The notes beneath the pieces were generated by a model. The model was given only the letters and a program-made list of their open reading frames with translations. It was not told the DNA's origin and did no database searches. Below, piece by piece: positions 1-8,105 of a DNA stretch of 64,000 nt. The position numbers and the translations under genes are program-made. Within the stretch, counting starts at the first letter, position 1, and each line of letters opens with the position of its first letter. Location of the stretch: positions 310,001 through 374,000 of the forward strand of contig JALHQH010000001.1 of the NCBI GenBank assembly GCA_022842065.1, given 5' to 3'. Source of the DNA: Caldilineaceae bacterium. Its GTDB lineage: Bacteria; Chloroflexota; Anaerolineae; Caldilineales; Caldilineaceae.

Positions 1-1
1 A

Positions 2-1213
2 CAGATGGCGGCCTTTGGCATTCCAGCCGAACTGTTGGCCACCGACGGTTATCCCTTTATCTACAGCCGCCTGGCCGGCACTTCCAACCGAACCTTGCTG
101 ATCTACGGCCATTACGATGTGCAGCCGGCGAATGAAACCACTTGGCAGTATGACCCTTTTAGCGCGACGCTGGCCGATGGGCGGATCTATGCGCGGGGGG
201 CCGTGGATGATAAAGGGCCGGTGATGGCGGTCTTGCAAGCGCTGCGTGCGTATGTCGCCACCGGCACGCCACTGCCGGTAACGGTGATTTTGGCCATCGA
301 AGGCGAAGAGGAGATTGGCAGCCCCAATCTGGCCCCCTTTATGGAACGGTACCGGACGCGCTTACAGGCCGATGCGCTGGCCAATTTTGATGACAATGTC
401 TGGCCCGATGGCCGGCCACGGGTGGTGAGTGGCGTCAAAGGTTCGGCGCGCATTCGCCTCGAAGCGCGGCGACCACGTGAGTTTCATGGGATGATGGCCC
501 CGCTGGTTGAAAACGCGCTGTGGCGTTTACAGGAAGCGCTCGGCACGCTGCGCACACCCGATGGCCGCATTACTATCGACGACTTTTATGACGATGTACG
601 TGACCCCACCGCGGAAGAATTGGAAGCATTGCGCCAGTTGCCCTGGGATGGTAAGGATATTTTGCGCCTTTCGGGGCAGACGCAATTTGTCGGCGGGCTG
701 GCTGGGCTGGAGGCGCTTAACCAATTATATCTGCAACCCAGTTGTGGTCTCACCGGGTTGGAAGGGGGCTATGTCCGGCCCATGCGCAAGGGTGTTGTCC
801 CCGATTTTGGGGCAGCCGAACTTGATTTTCGCACAGTACCCAACCAGAGCGGTGAGCGGATTGCCGCAAAGATTCGCGCTCATCTCGACCGGCGTGGCTT
901 TGATGACCTGCAAGTTGAGTTGATGGGCGAATTGGATTGGTTCCGCTGCTCACCGAACAGCCCGATTGCCAAGGCGATGGGGCAAGCCATTTACACCGCC
1001 TTTGGGGTCGAGCCGGCGCGACAACCGACTTATCCTGGCTGTGGCCCGGAACCGCTCTTTGCCCAGATTTTGGGGATCCAAGATCAGGCGTACAGCGGCT
1101 TTGGCCCCACCGAGGATCGCCTGCACGCCGCCAACGAATACATCCGCGTCGAGGATTATCTGCGCGGGATCGAGTGTGTTGCCCAACTGCTCCACGCCTA
1201 CGCACAGGGATAG
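2..1213 (+). CDS. M20-family metallopeptidase, 5' end outside window
   Basis: Zinc-dependent M20 peptidase or deacylase of the cytosolic dipeptidase type. It is partial: the frame is open to base 2 and the first ATG (5) lies inside the fold, so the true start is upstream. At least 403 residues are present. The dinuclear metal site is complete as far as visible: GHYDVQP (His, Asp), ARGAVDDKGP (bridging Asp), EGEEEIGS (catalytic and ligand Glu), EFHGMM in the lid region and HAANEYI near the C-terminus (last His). It ends five bases before the M24 gene, so the two are probably co-transcribed. Substrate unknown; likely a dipeptide or N-acyl/N-carbamoyl amino acid. It is a useful reference for the second, degenerate M20 protein at 44799-46259. 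Confidence 0.9.
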   Translation, partial: QMAAFGIPAELLATDGYPFIYSRLAGTSNRTLLIYGHYDVQPANETTWQYDPFSATLADGRIYARGAVDDKGPVMAVLQALRAYVATGTPLPVTVILAIEGEEEIGSPNLAPFMERYRTRLQADALANFDDNVWPDGRPRVVSGVKGSARIRLEARRPREFHGMMAPLVENALWRLQEALGTLRTPDGRITIDDFYDDVRDPTAEELEALRQLPWDGKDILRLSGQTQFVGGLAGLEALNQLYLQPSCGLTGLEGGYVRPMRKGVVPDFGAAELDFRTVPNQSGERIAAKIRAHLDRRGFDDLQVELMGELDWFRCSPNSPIAKAMGQAIYTAFGVEPARQPTYPGCGPEPLFAQILGIQDQAYSGFGPTEDRLHAANEYIRVEDYLRGIECVAQLLHAYAQG

Positions 1214-1218
1214 AAACC

Positions 1219-2346
1219 ATGCTTTCAACAACAGAAGGTGAACGCCGGCTAACCGCCTTACGGGGCATGATGGCCACCGCCGGCTACGAGGTGCTGATTT
1301 TTGCCGGCAAGGCCGAGGCCACCCAACGGGGCTACATCCGTTATCTCACCAACTGGCGGCTGTGGGGTGGCAAGGGTTTTGCCATCCTACCGCTGCAGGC
1401 TGAACCACTGATGATCCTGGGGGCCGGTTCGCAATCACACTGGGCACCACAAGTTGGTTGGATCAAGCAGGTGCAGCCATCGACCAACATGCTGGCTGAT
1501 CTGGCCGGCGCGATTGACAAACTGGGGCTGGCCCAGGGCACCATCGGCGTCGTTGGGTTAAACGAAGTTATGCTCTACGGTGATGTGCTGGCCCTGCAAC
1601 AACGGCTATCGGGTGCCACGCTGGTCGACGCCACCCATCAGGTCGATGCGATCATGGCCGTCAAAAGTGCAGAGGAACTAGCCGCGGTCACGGCCACCTA
1701 TCACTATATTGCCGAGGCCTTGGCCGTCTTCAAAGCCGAGTTGGCCCCGGGTAAGACTGAGCGTGCGGTGATGGCACAAGCGGTCTGTCTCTTAGCTGAA
1801 TACGGTTGCCATGACGGCATCGCCCATCTGACCAACGGCATCCAACCCTTTTTCCGCCCCCCAACGGATCGGCTGATTACCATCGACGACATCTTTAAAG
1901 TTTCGCTGGAATTTGCCGGCCCTGATGGTTATTGGATCGAACTCTCGGGCATCTACTCGTTCAAAGAGCCGTCACCCCGGCTGCAACGCCATTTTGAGAC
2001 AACGCGTAAAGCACTGGCCCGCGCCGGTGCTGCTCTCCGCCCTGGCAACAAAGGGCAAGCAATGACCGCCGCCGTCGAAGCGACTTATGCGGAAGATGGT
2101 TGGAACGTGACCGGGCGCGGGATTTGGGATGGACACGCGATTGGGCAGGTGGTAATCCGGCCCCCCTATGGCACACGCGAATCGACCGAAGAGTTCCAGG
2201 AAAATATGATCATCAACGTCCATCCTGGGCTGCTAGTTGACGAGGATCGGTTGGGTTACATCATGCAGGACAATTTTGTGGTTACCCCAACGGGGGGTCG
2301 GCCAGTTGGGACTTATCAACACGAGTGGCAGGTTGTTAAGGTGTAA
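1219..2346 (+). CDS. M24-fold (Xaa-Pro peptidase/creatinase-like) protein with altered metal site
   Basis: 375-residue protein with the two-domain layout of M24 enzymes: an N-terminal creatinase-N-like domain (about 1-145) and a C-terminal pita-bread domain (about 155-375). The start is ATG 1219, five bases after the upstream stop; the frame stays open further upstream, but that part overlaps the M20 gene. Canonical M24 peptidases use Asp, Asp, His, Glu, Glu. Here the corresponding segments read SLEFAG and YWIELSG (Glu for both Asp), DGHAIG (His kept), INVHPG (His for Glu) and IMQDNFVVT (Gln for Glu). It is therefore unlikely to be an ordinary dimetal aminopeptidase. The paralogue at 10100-11263 shares most of these changes, which argues for a distinct subfamily rather than decay. 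Confidence 0.8.
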   Translation: MLSTTEGERRLTALRGMMATAGYEVLIFAGKAEATQRGYIRYLTNWRLWGGKGFAILPLQAEPLMILGAGSQSHWAPQVGWIKQVQPSTNMLADLAGAIDKLGLAQGTIGVVGLNEVMLYGDVLALQQRLSGATLVDATHQVDAIMAVKSAEELAAVTATYHYIAEALAVFKAELAPGKTERAVMAQAVCLLAEYGCHDGIAHLTNGIQPFFRPPTDRLITIDDIFKVSLEFAGPDGYWIELSGIYSFKEPSPRLQRHFETTRKALARAGAALRPGNKGQAMTAAVEATYAEDGWNVTGRGIWDGHAIGQVVIRPPYGTRESTEEFQENMIINVHPGLLVDEDRLGYIMQDNFVVTPTGGRPVGTYQHEWQVVKV

Positions 2347-2405
2347 ATCATCTAGGCTCAATGGGATCTTAGGGGGTTGACATTCCGCCCCGCCGTCAAC
2401 GGACG

Positions 2406-2474
2406 GGGCTACCCAACAACGCCGGGTAAACCCGGCTAAGGGAGCCGGGTTTACCCGGCGTTGTTGGGTAGCCC
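2406..2474. repeat. Perfect long inverted repeat, terminator-like
   Basis: A 69-bp inverted repeat with arms of about 32 bp beginning GGGCTACCCAACAACG and its exact complement, around a short AAGGG-type loop. It lies between the M24 gene and the isochorismatase gene, where a transcript would form a long stem. No T-run follows, so it may be a mobile palindrome rather than a classical terminator. The rest of the 2347-2601 gap shows only further GC-rich repeat-like sequence. Confidence 0.75.
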
Positions 2475-2601
2475 TGTGGCTTTAGCCCAGGGCGAGTTTG
2501 CCAACCCCCGCATTCCGGTTGCGCCATCACCAAGCCGCGTCGGGGCACGATGGATCGTGCTCCGACGCGGGAATCTACAAAACAAAGGGAGGATCGTCAA
2601 C

Positions 2602-3279
2602 ATGGTTCATGACCCTTATTGGGATCTGGTCGAAGAGCCGCAGGAGCCGCCGTTTGATCCGAAGCGCACTGCGATGCTCATCATCGACCTGCAATATCTC
2701 GATGCGCACCCAGATGGGTGGATGGGACGGTTAGCGCGCGACCAGGGCAAACCCGACCAGTTGCAGGAACGTTTTGCCTTTATCCAGGATATTCTGCCGA
2801 ATGTCCAGCGCTTGCAGCAATTCTGCCGGGCGACCGGCGTTGAGGTGATCCACGTGCGGATCGCCTTCCGCACCCACTCCACGCGTGATGGCAAGCGGGG
2901 CTTGCTCAACCGTCTCGAACAAACACCCCTCAACGCGCGCGATTACGACATTCTGGACGAGATCGCCCCCTTGCCCGACGAGATTATCATCAACAAGACC
3001 AGCGTCAGCACCTTCAACTCGACCAACATTGACCAGGTTTTGCGCAATATGCAGATCGACCGCCTCTGGGTGACCGGGATTGTGACCGAGGGCTGTGTGG
3101 AGTTGACCGCACGCGACGCCGCCGATCGCGGCTACTACGTGACACTGGTCACTGATGCCTGTGCCTCTTCCACCCACGCCGGCCACGATGATGCGGTCCA
3201 ACGAATCACCGATGGCAATGTGATCAAAGGGCGCATGGTTGATGACCTGGTCGCGCTGGGCGAGCCGATGATGGCCTGA
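2602..3279 (+). CDS. Isochorismatase-family cysteine hydrolase (amidase-like)
   Basis: 225-residue isochorismatase-fold hydrolase. The catalytic triad is intact: Asp in LIIDLQYLDAHPDGW, Lys in IINKTSVSTF and Cys in GIVTEGCVELTARDA. Members of this fold include N-carbamoylsarcosine amidase, nicotinamidase and ureidoacrylate amidohydrolase; this one most likely cleaves an amide or carbamoyl group, exact substrate unknown. I chose ATG 2602 because AGGGAGGA lies just upstream (2587-2594) and the paralogue at 9323 begins at the matching position; the frame is open to 2461 but there it runs through the inverted repeat. The two paralogues flank the importer operon, suggesting that the imported solute or its breakdown product is their substrate. 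Confidence 0.9.
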   Translation: MVHDPYWDLVEEPQEPPFDPKRTAMLIIDLQYLDAHPDGWMGRLARDQGKPDQLQERFAFIQDILPNVQRLQQFCRATGVEVIHVRIAFRTHSTRDGKRGLLNRLEQTPLNARDYDILDEIAPLPDEIIINKTSVSTFNSTNIDQVLRNMQIDRLWVTGIVTEGCVELTARDAADRGYYVTLVTDACASSTHAGHDDAVQRITDGNVIKGRMVDDLVALGEPMMA

Positions 3280-3290
3280 CGCTGATCCCA

Positions 3291-3451
3291 GCGGCATGTG
3301 TACTCAGCGTCCCCTGACGCTGATCCGCCAAGGCGGGCTGCGCATCTGGGGATGCGCACTACTCGCTTCAGGGCGGCATGTGTACTCAGCGTCTGGGGAC
3401 GCTGATCCCGCCTTGTCGGGCTGCGCATCTGGGGATGCGCACTACTCGCTT
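3291..3451. repeat. Two tandem copies of a ~78-bp intergenic repeat
   Basis: Copy 1 at 3291-3368 and copy 2 at 3373-3451. Both begin GCGGCATGTGTACTCAGCGT and end GGATGCGCACTACTCGCTT, with differences in the middle. Each holds short inverted segments such as CAGCGTCC/GGACGCTG. It lies directly before the binding-protein gene of importer 1, so it sits in the likely 5' leader or promoter region. Confidence 0.8.
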
Positions 3452-3525
3452 ACCCTTAGGGTTAGGGTGGGGTTAGCTGTTGCCGTTTTCAAACAGTATA
3501 TGCAAGAGAATAAGGAGCAATGTGT

Positions 3526-5109
3526 ATGAAGCGAATACCAAAGAGTCTGTTAAGTGTACTAATTTTAACCCTCTTGTTGACCGCCTGTGTGCCGGCGACA
3601 CCCGCCGCCGCGCCGGCCGAAGAGGCCGCCGCCAGCACCGAGCCGGTCAAGGGCGGTGTCCTGGTTGTAGCCCGCCCAGCCGATGCCACGCTCTGGGACC
3701 CCAAATTTACGAATGACAACAATTCCCTCTGGGCGCAGCATCAAGTCTTTGCCACCCTCGTCCAGAATTCGGCTGATGGTACCGAGTTGAAACCCTGGCT
3801 GGCTGAATCGTGGGAGATTAACGAGGATTCCTCCGTCTTCACCTTTACGTTGCGCGACAATGCCAAGTTCTGCAACGACACCCCGATCACGGCGGAAGAT
3901 GTCAAGTTCTCGCTGGATCGCGCCATGGAAGAAGATTCCGCTGTCAGTTGGCAATTCCCCTCCAATCCACAAGTTGAAGTGATCGATGATCTAACCGTCA
4001 AAATCACGCTTGACAAACCGAACGTCGTCTTTATCTCCTACCTGACCCTCTGGGGCACCCATATTCTTTCCAAAGCTTATGCCGAAGAAGTGGGAATTGA
4101 AGCAATGGCCGAGCAGCCGCTGGGCAGTGGCCCCTTCTGTTTGGAACAGTGGGACAAAGGGCAACTAATCGTCCTCAAGCCAAACCCCGGTTACTGGGAT
4201 CCGACCCAGCCCTACGTCGATGAAGTGCAGATGCGCGTCGTCCAAGATGACAATGCGCGTGTGCTCCAGATCCAGACCGGCGAAGTTGATATTGCCATGG
4301 ATATTCCCTATGCCCAAGTGGCCGCGCTCGAACCAGTCGAAGGGCTGGATGTCTTTATCGATACCCTCTATGGCACGGCCGCGATTGTGCCCAATCTGCG
4401 CACCGTCCCTGCCTTAGCCGATGTCAAGGTCCGCCAGGCGATGCTCCGCGCGTTGGACCGCCAGGCAATGGTCGATTCAATGCTCTTTGGCCGTGGCGAA
4501 GTGGCCAAGTCACCTTTCTATGGCTCGGGCGTGCTCTACTGGACCGGTGCGTATGAAGTGCCCTATGACTTGGAAGCAGCGAAACAACTGATGGCCGAGT
4601 CCGCTTTCCCCGATGGTTTCGCCGCCGAGCTGACCATTACCAGCGGTGATTCGTTGGCCTCGGAAACCGCGGTGATCGTCAAGGATCAGCTGGCCCAGAT
4701 TGGCGTTGAGATCACGATTTCACCGGTCGAAAGTGGCACCTGGTGGGAACTGTGGTCTGGTGGCGAATTTGAGCTGCTCTACAAACTAGGCACCAACGAT
4801 GTGATCGACCCCGGCGAAAATATTCCCTTTGACTTCTGGTCCGTCGAAGAAGGGGGCTCTGATGCAGCCTTCTCCGGCTATTACAATGCCCAAATTGTCG
4901 AGCTGAGCATGGCCGCCGAAGCCGAGTTGGATGCGACCAAACGCGCCGAAATTTACGACGAATTACAGAAGATCGCGATGGAAGAAGTGCCGCAGTTGTG
5001 GCTCTTCCACCCATCCAACCGCTGGGCCGTCCGCGATAATGTAGAAGGCTTTGCCGTCTTCCCAACCAAGTTGCACCGCTTCTGGGAAGCCTGGAAAGTC
5101 GCTGAATAG
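3526..5109 (+). CDS. Importer 1: ABC substrate-binding lipoprotein (family 5)
   Basis: 527-residue extracytoplasmic binding protein of the dipeptide/oligopeptide/nickel family (SBP family 5). It starts with a lipoprotein signal peptide, MKRIPKSLLSVLILTLLLTAC, whose Cys follows LLTA and would be lipidated, then a low-complexity Ala/Pro/Glu linker and a full-length two-lobe domain. The frame begins at an ATG at 3520, but AAGGAG (3512-3517) is only two bases from it and eight from ATG 3526, so 3526 is preferred. It heads a five-gene run with permeases and ATPases. Ligand not predictable: peptides, amino-acid conjugates or opines are all possible for this family. Confidence 0.92.
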   Translation: MKRIPKSLLSVLILTLLLTACVPATPAAAPAEEAAASTEPVKGGVLVVARPADATLWDPKFTNDNNSLWAQHQVFATLVQNSADGTELKPWLAESWEINEDSSVFTFTLRDNAKFCNDTPITAEDVKFSLDRAMEEDSAVSWQFPSNPQVEVIDDLTVKITLDKPNVVFISYLTLWGTHILSKAYAEEVGIEAMAEQPLGSGPFCLEQWDKGQLIVLKPNPGYWDPTQPYVDEVQMRVVQDDNARVLQIQTGEVDIAMDIPYAQVAALEPVEGLDVFIDTLYGTAAIVPNLRTVPALADVKVRQAMLRALDRQAMVDSMLFGRGEVAKSPFYGSGVLYWTGAYEVPYDLEAAKQLMAESAFPDGFAAELTITSGDSLASETAVIVKDQLAQIGVEITISPVESGTWWELWSGGEFELLYKLGTNDVIDPGENIPFDFWSVEEGGSDAAFSGYYNAQIVELSMAAEAELDATKRAEIYDELQKIAMEEVPQLWLFHPSNRWAVRDNVEGFAVFPTKLHRFWEAWKVAE

Positions 5110-5110
5110 C

Positions 5111-5150
5111 CCATTGGTAGGGGCATGGCATGCCATGCCCCTACCAATGG
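5111..5150. repeat. Perfect 40-bp palindrome
   Basis: A perfect palindrome with half-site CCATTGGTAGGGGCATGGCA and no loop. It sits between the binding protein and the first permease, where it could act as a transcript-processing or attenuation hairpin that raises the level of the binding protein over the permeases. It shares the TAGGGGCAYG...CRTGCCCCTA design with the palindrome at 39225-39274, which sits between two permease genes. Confidence 0.85.
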
Positions 5151-5178
5151 TGGTAAAAATGGTGGTGAGGGAACAGAG

Positions 5179-6120
5179 ATGGATACCGTAACCTTCTTAC
5201 GCAAACGGGCGCTGCATATGGCCCCGGTGCTCTTTGGCATTGTGTTGGCCGTCTTTTTGATGGTGCGCCTGATCCCCGGTGATCCCGCCCGCATTATGCT
5301 GGGCACCCATGCCACGCCGGAACGGATTGCCGAATTGCAGACCGAATTGGGGCTGGATCAACCGATCTGGCGGCAGTTTTTGCTCTTTATCGGCAATGTG
5401 GTGCAAGGCGAACTGGGCACCTCACTCGTCTTTCGGCGCGCCGTTGCAACCGTGATTTTCGAGCGCGTACCGGCCACCACCTTTCTGATCGGCTATGCCG
5501 TGATTCTTTCCGTGCTGATCACCGTGCCGTTGGCGATGATCGCGGCGGTGAAACAAAACAGCCTGCTCGATCAGGTGATCCGGCTGAGCTCCACCTTGAC
5601 GCTGTCGATGCCAAGTTTCTGGCTTGGGCTAAATTTTCTGATCCTCTTTGCCGTCTTTATCCCGATCTTTCCCGTCGCCGGCTATGGCAAAACTTTTGTT
5701 GATCGCCTCTGGCATCTCTTTCTGCCCGCGCTGACCATCACCCTTTCCCTGGCCCCCATGTTGATCCGCAACCTGCGCAGCGCGATTATCGATGTGTTGC
5801 AGGCCCCTTATATCGAATTTGCCCGCGCCAAGGGAATTGCCGAAGCGACTTTGCTGCGCCGCCATGTGTTGCGCAATGCGCTGATCTCCACGGTCACAAT
5901 TCTGGGCATCAACATCGGCTGGTTGATGGGTGGCTCGGTGGTGATCGAAACGGTCTTTACGATTCCAGGCCTGGGGTCGTTGATCATCAGCTCGATCTTT
6001 GCCCGTGACTATCCGATGATCCAAGGCATTGCACTCTTCTTTGGGCTGCTGGTGATTCTGATTAACCTGACGACTGACATCGTCTATGCACTGTTAGATC
6101 CGAGGGTAGCCTATGATTGA
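5179..6120 (+). CDS. Importer 1: ABC permease, DppB type
   Basis: 313-residue inner-membrane permease with the N-terminal transmembrane helix (LHMAPVLFGIVLAVFLMVRL), the characteristic IPGDPARI segment after it, and further hydrophobic segments typical of DppB/OppB. The cytoplasmic EAA-like loop that contacts the ATPase is seen near YIEFARAKGIAE. Start ATG 5179 follows GGTGAGGGA and gives the usual MDTVTFLRKR-type N-terminus; an earlier in-frame ATG (5125) would read through the palindrome. The stop overlaps the next gene by eight bases, so translation is coupled. Confidence 0.93.
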   Translation: MDTVTFLRKRALHMAPVLFGIVLAVFLMVRLIPGDPARIMLGTHATPERIAELQTELGLDQPIWRQFLLFIGNVVQGELGTSLVFRRAVATVIFERVPATTFLIGYAVILSVLITVPLAMIAAVKQNSLLDQVIRLSSTLTLSMPSFWLGLNFLILFAVFIPIFPVAGYGKTFVDRLWHLFLPALTITLSLAPMLIRNLRSAIIDVLQAPYIEFARAKGIAEATLLRRHVLRNALISTVTILGINIGWLMGGSVVIETVFTIPGLGSLIISSIFARDYPMIQGIALFFGLLVILINLTTDIVYALLDPRVAYD

Positions 6121-6994
6121 CGCCTCGTCATTGACCAGCCGTCCCCCCGCCACGGCCACGCGTGACCGCTTTGGCCCCCTGCTCGCCCAGTTGGGCCGGC
6201 GGCGCGGGCTGATCATCGGCACTAGTTTGCTGCTCGTTATTCTCTTGGCCAGCATCTTTGCCGCGCAACTCAGCCCCTATGACCCGATTGCCCAAGATCT
6301 ACGCAATGCCCTCAAGCCACCAAGCAGCGCCCACCCCTTTGGCACCGACAACTTTGGCCGCGATATCTTCAGCCGGGTGATCCACGCGGCAAAACTTGAT
6401 CTGCAGATCGGCATCCTCAGTGTGCTCTTTCCGTGGATTATCGGGGTGGTGCTGGGCGGCTTGGCCGGGTACTTTGGCGGCTTGATCGATACGTTGATCA
6501 TGCGCACGGTCGATACCTTTACCGCCTTTCCCTTTCTGATTATGGTCATCGGCATTATTGCGATCTTGGGGCCGGGGTTGACCAGCATGTATATCGCGCT
6601 GACCCTGGCCGGCTGGAGTGCCTATGCCCGGATCATCCGCGGGGAAATTCTGGTGATCAAAAAGAGCGAATATGTACTGGCGGCGCGCTCGCTGGGCTAT
6701 AACAATGCGCGCATCATCTTTCGCCATGTGCTGCCCAATGTGATCACCCCTGCGATCATCTTTGCGATGACTGATATTGTGCTGGTCATTCTCTCCACCA
6801 CCTCGCTCAGCTTTCTGGGACTGGGCGTCCAACCGCCCACCCCAGAGTGGGGCAGCATGATCGCCGAGGGCCGCAGCTATATCATGCTGGCGTGGTGGAT
6901 GGTTACCTTGCCGGGCTTGGCCATTGTGTTGGTTGGTTTTGCCTTGAGCCTCTTCGGTGATGGCGTCGCCGATCTGCTCCGGAATGAGGATTAA
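6113..6994 (+). CDS. Importer 1: ABC permease, DppC type
   Basis: 293-residue permease that pairs with the preceding DppB-type subunit. DppC hallmarks are present: N-terminal cytoplasmic stretch, first helix GLIIGTSLLLVILLASIFAA, the FGTDNFGRDIFSRVI motif after it, the EAA loop near YVLAARSLGYNN, and the conserved SFLGLGVQPPTPEWGSMI block near the C-terminus. It overlaps the upstream gene by eight bases (6113-6120) and is followed after three bases by the first ATPase gene. Confidence 0.94.
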   Translation: MIDASSLTSRPPATATRDRFGPLLAQLGRRRGLIIGTSLLLVILLASIFAAQLSPYDPIAQDLRNALKPPSSAHPFGTDNFGRDIFSRVIHAAKLDLQIGILSVLFPWIIGVVLGGLAGYFGGLIDTLIMRTVDTFTAFPFLIMVIGIIAILGPGLTSMYIALTLAGWSAYARIIRGEILVIKKSEYVLAARSLGYNNARIIFRHVLPNVITPAIIFAMTDIVLVILSTTSLSFLGLGVQPPTPEWGSMIAEGRSYIMLAWWMVTLPGLAIVLVGFALSLFGDGVADLLRNED

Positions 6995-6997
6995 GCC

Positions 6998-8014
6998 ATG
7001 GCACCCATCTTAGAAATCGACCAACTGACCACCCAAATTCCGACCCGGCGCGGGCTGTTGACCGCCGTTGATAATGTCTCCTTGACCTTGGACGCGGGTG
7101 AAAGTTTTGGCATTGTCGGCGAAAGTGGTTCAGGCAAGAGCATGACCTGCCGTTCGATCCTGCGGCTGGTGCCGCCACCGGGCAAGGTGACCCACGGCCA
7201 GGTGCGCTACAAAGGGCAGGATCTGCTCACGCTCTCGGAAAGTAAACTTAACCAAATCCGCGGCAAAGAGATCGCCACGATTGTGCAGCACCCCATGGCT
7301 GCGCTCAACCCGGTCTTACGGATTGGGCCACAGGTTATGGAAGCGATGCTCGCGCATGGGGTGGTTGATTCGCAACGGGTAGCCGAAGAGCGGGCCGTTG
7401 ATCTCATGCGCAAGGTGGGTATCCCGGCACCGGAGCGGCGGCTGCGCGATTACCCCCATCAATTTAGTGGAGGAATGTGTCAACGGGTGGTCATTGCTGC
7501 GGCGCTCGCCTGTTCCCCCCAAATCATCCTGGCCGACGAGCCGACCACCGCCTTGGATGTAACAATCCAAGATCAGATCCTCAAGCTGTTGGTGCAGTTG
7601 CAGCAGGAACTCCACCTGAGCCTGATCTTGGTCACCCATGACATGGGGGTGGTGGCACAGAATTGTCGGCGCGTGGCGGTGATGTACGCCGGCCAGATTG
7701 TCGAATTGGCGGAGACGGTGCAACTTTTTCGCGAGCCGCGTCATCCCTATACCGTTGGCCTGCTCAACTGTGTGCCGCGCACTGATGAAACGGGGGAAAT
7801 GCAGCCCCTGCAACCGATCCCCGGCGCACCGCCCGATCTGGTCGATCCGCCGAGTGGCTGCCGCTTTCATCCCCGCTGTCCGCTGGCGGATGCAGCCTGC
7901 AAAACCGGCACTTTCCCCCTGCGCGAGATCGGGCCGAATCACTTTAGTGCGTGCATCAAACACGCGGAGTTGGAAAGATTGACGACTAACTCGTTACGCC
8001 GCTCTGCGGCGTAA
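6998..8014 (+). CDS. Importer 1: ABC ATPase, DppD/OppD type
   Basis: 338-residue nucleotide-binding subunit. Walker A GESGSGKS, signature FSGGMCQRV, Walker B IILADEPTTALD and the switch His in LVTHDMG are all present. The C-terminal oligopeptide-ATPase extension contains the Cys-rich GCRFHPRCPLADAAC, a region that in some DppD/OppD proteins holds an iron-sulfur cluster (family knowledge). ATG 6998 follows GAGGA. The last codons (R-S-A-A-stop) lie in a hairpin. Together with the gene at 8106 this is the only peptide-importer ATPase pair in the window, so it may also energise importers 2-5. Confidence 0.94.
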   Translation: MAPILEIDQLTTQIPTRRGLLTAVDNVSLTLDAGESFGIVGESGSGKSMTCRSILRLVPPPGKVTHGQVRYKGQDLLTLSESKLNQIRGKEIATIVQHPMAALNPVLRIGPQVMEAMLAHGVVDSQRVAEERAVDLMRKVGIPAPERRLRDYPHQFSGGMCQRVVIAAALACSPQIILADEPTTALDVTIQDQILKLLVQLQQELHLSLILVTHDMGVVAQNCRRVAVMYAGQIVELAETVQLFREPRHPYTVGLLNCVPRTDETGEMQPLQPIPGAPPDLVDPPSGCRFHPRCPLADAACKTGTFPLREIGPNHFSACIKHAELERLTTNSLRRSAA

Positions 8015-8084
8015 TGCAGCCCTGGCGCTCTGCGCCGTTAGGGACGCAGAGCGTCCAATCGCATCCCCACGCTTTGCGTGGGGA
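7994..8084. repeat. Three consecutive stem-loops between the two ATPase genes
   Basis: Stem 1 (7994-8014) is TTACGCCGC/GCGGCGTAA around TCT and includes the stop codon of the first ATPase gene. Stem 2 (8026-8053) pairs CGCTCTGCG with CGCAGAGCG. Stem 3 (8064-8084) pairs TCCCCACGC with GCGTGGGGA around TTT. Such arrays can stabilise or segment a polycistronic mRNA. They split an otherwise tight operon by 91 bp. Confidence 0.7.
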
Positions 8085-8105
8085 CGAGCAAGAGAGAATC
8101 CGACG

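Noticed and set aside
1219..2346. Naming either M24 protein creatinase
   Set aside because: Creatinase keeps the EPG-type Glu region and has its own catalytic His context; the residues here differ, so only the fold can be stated.
3451..3475. Telomere-like TTAGGG words
   Set aside because: Only two short, imperfect occurrences in an intergenic repeat; no sign of a replicon end.
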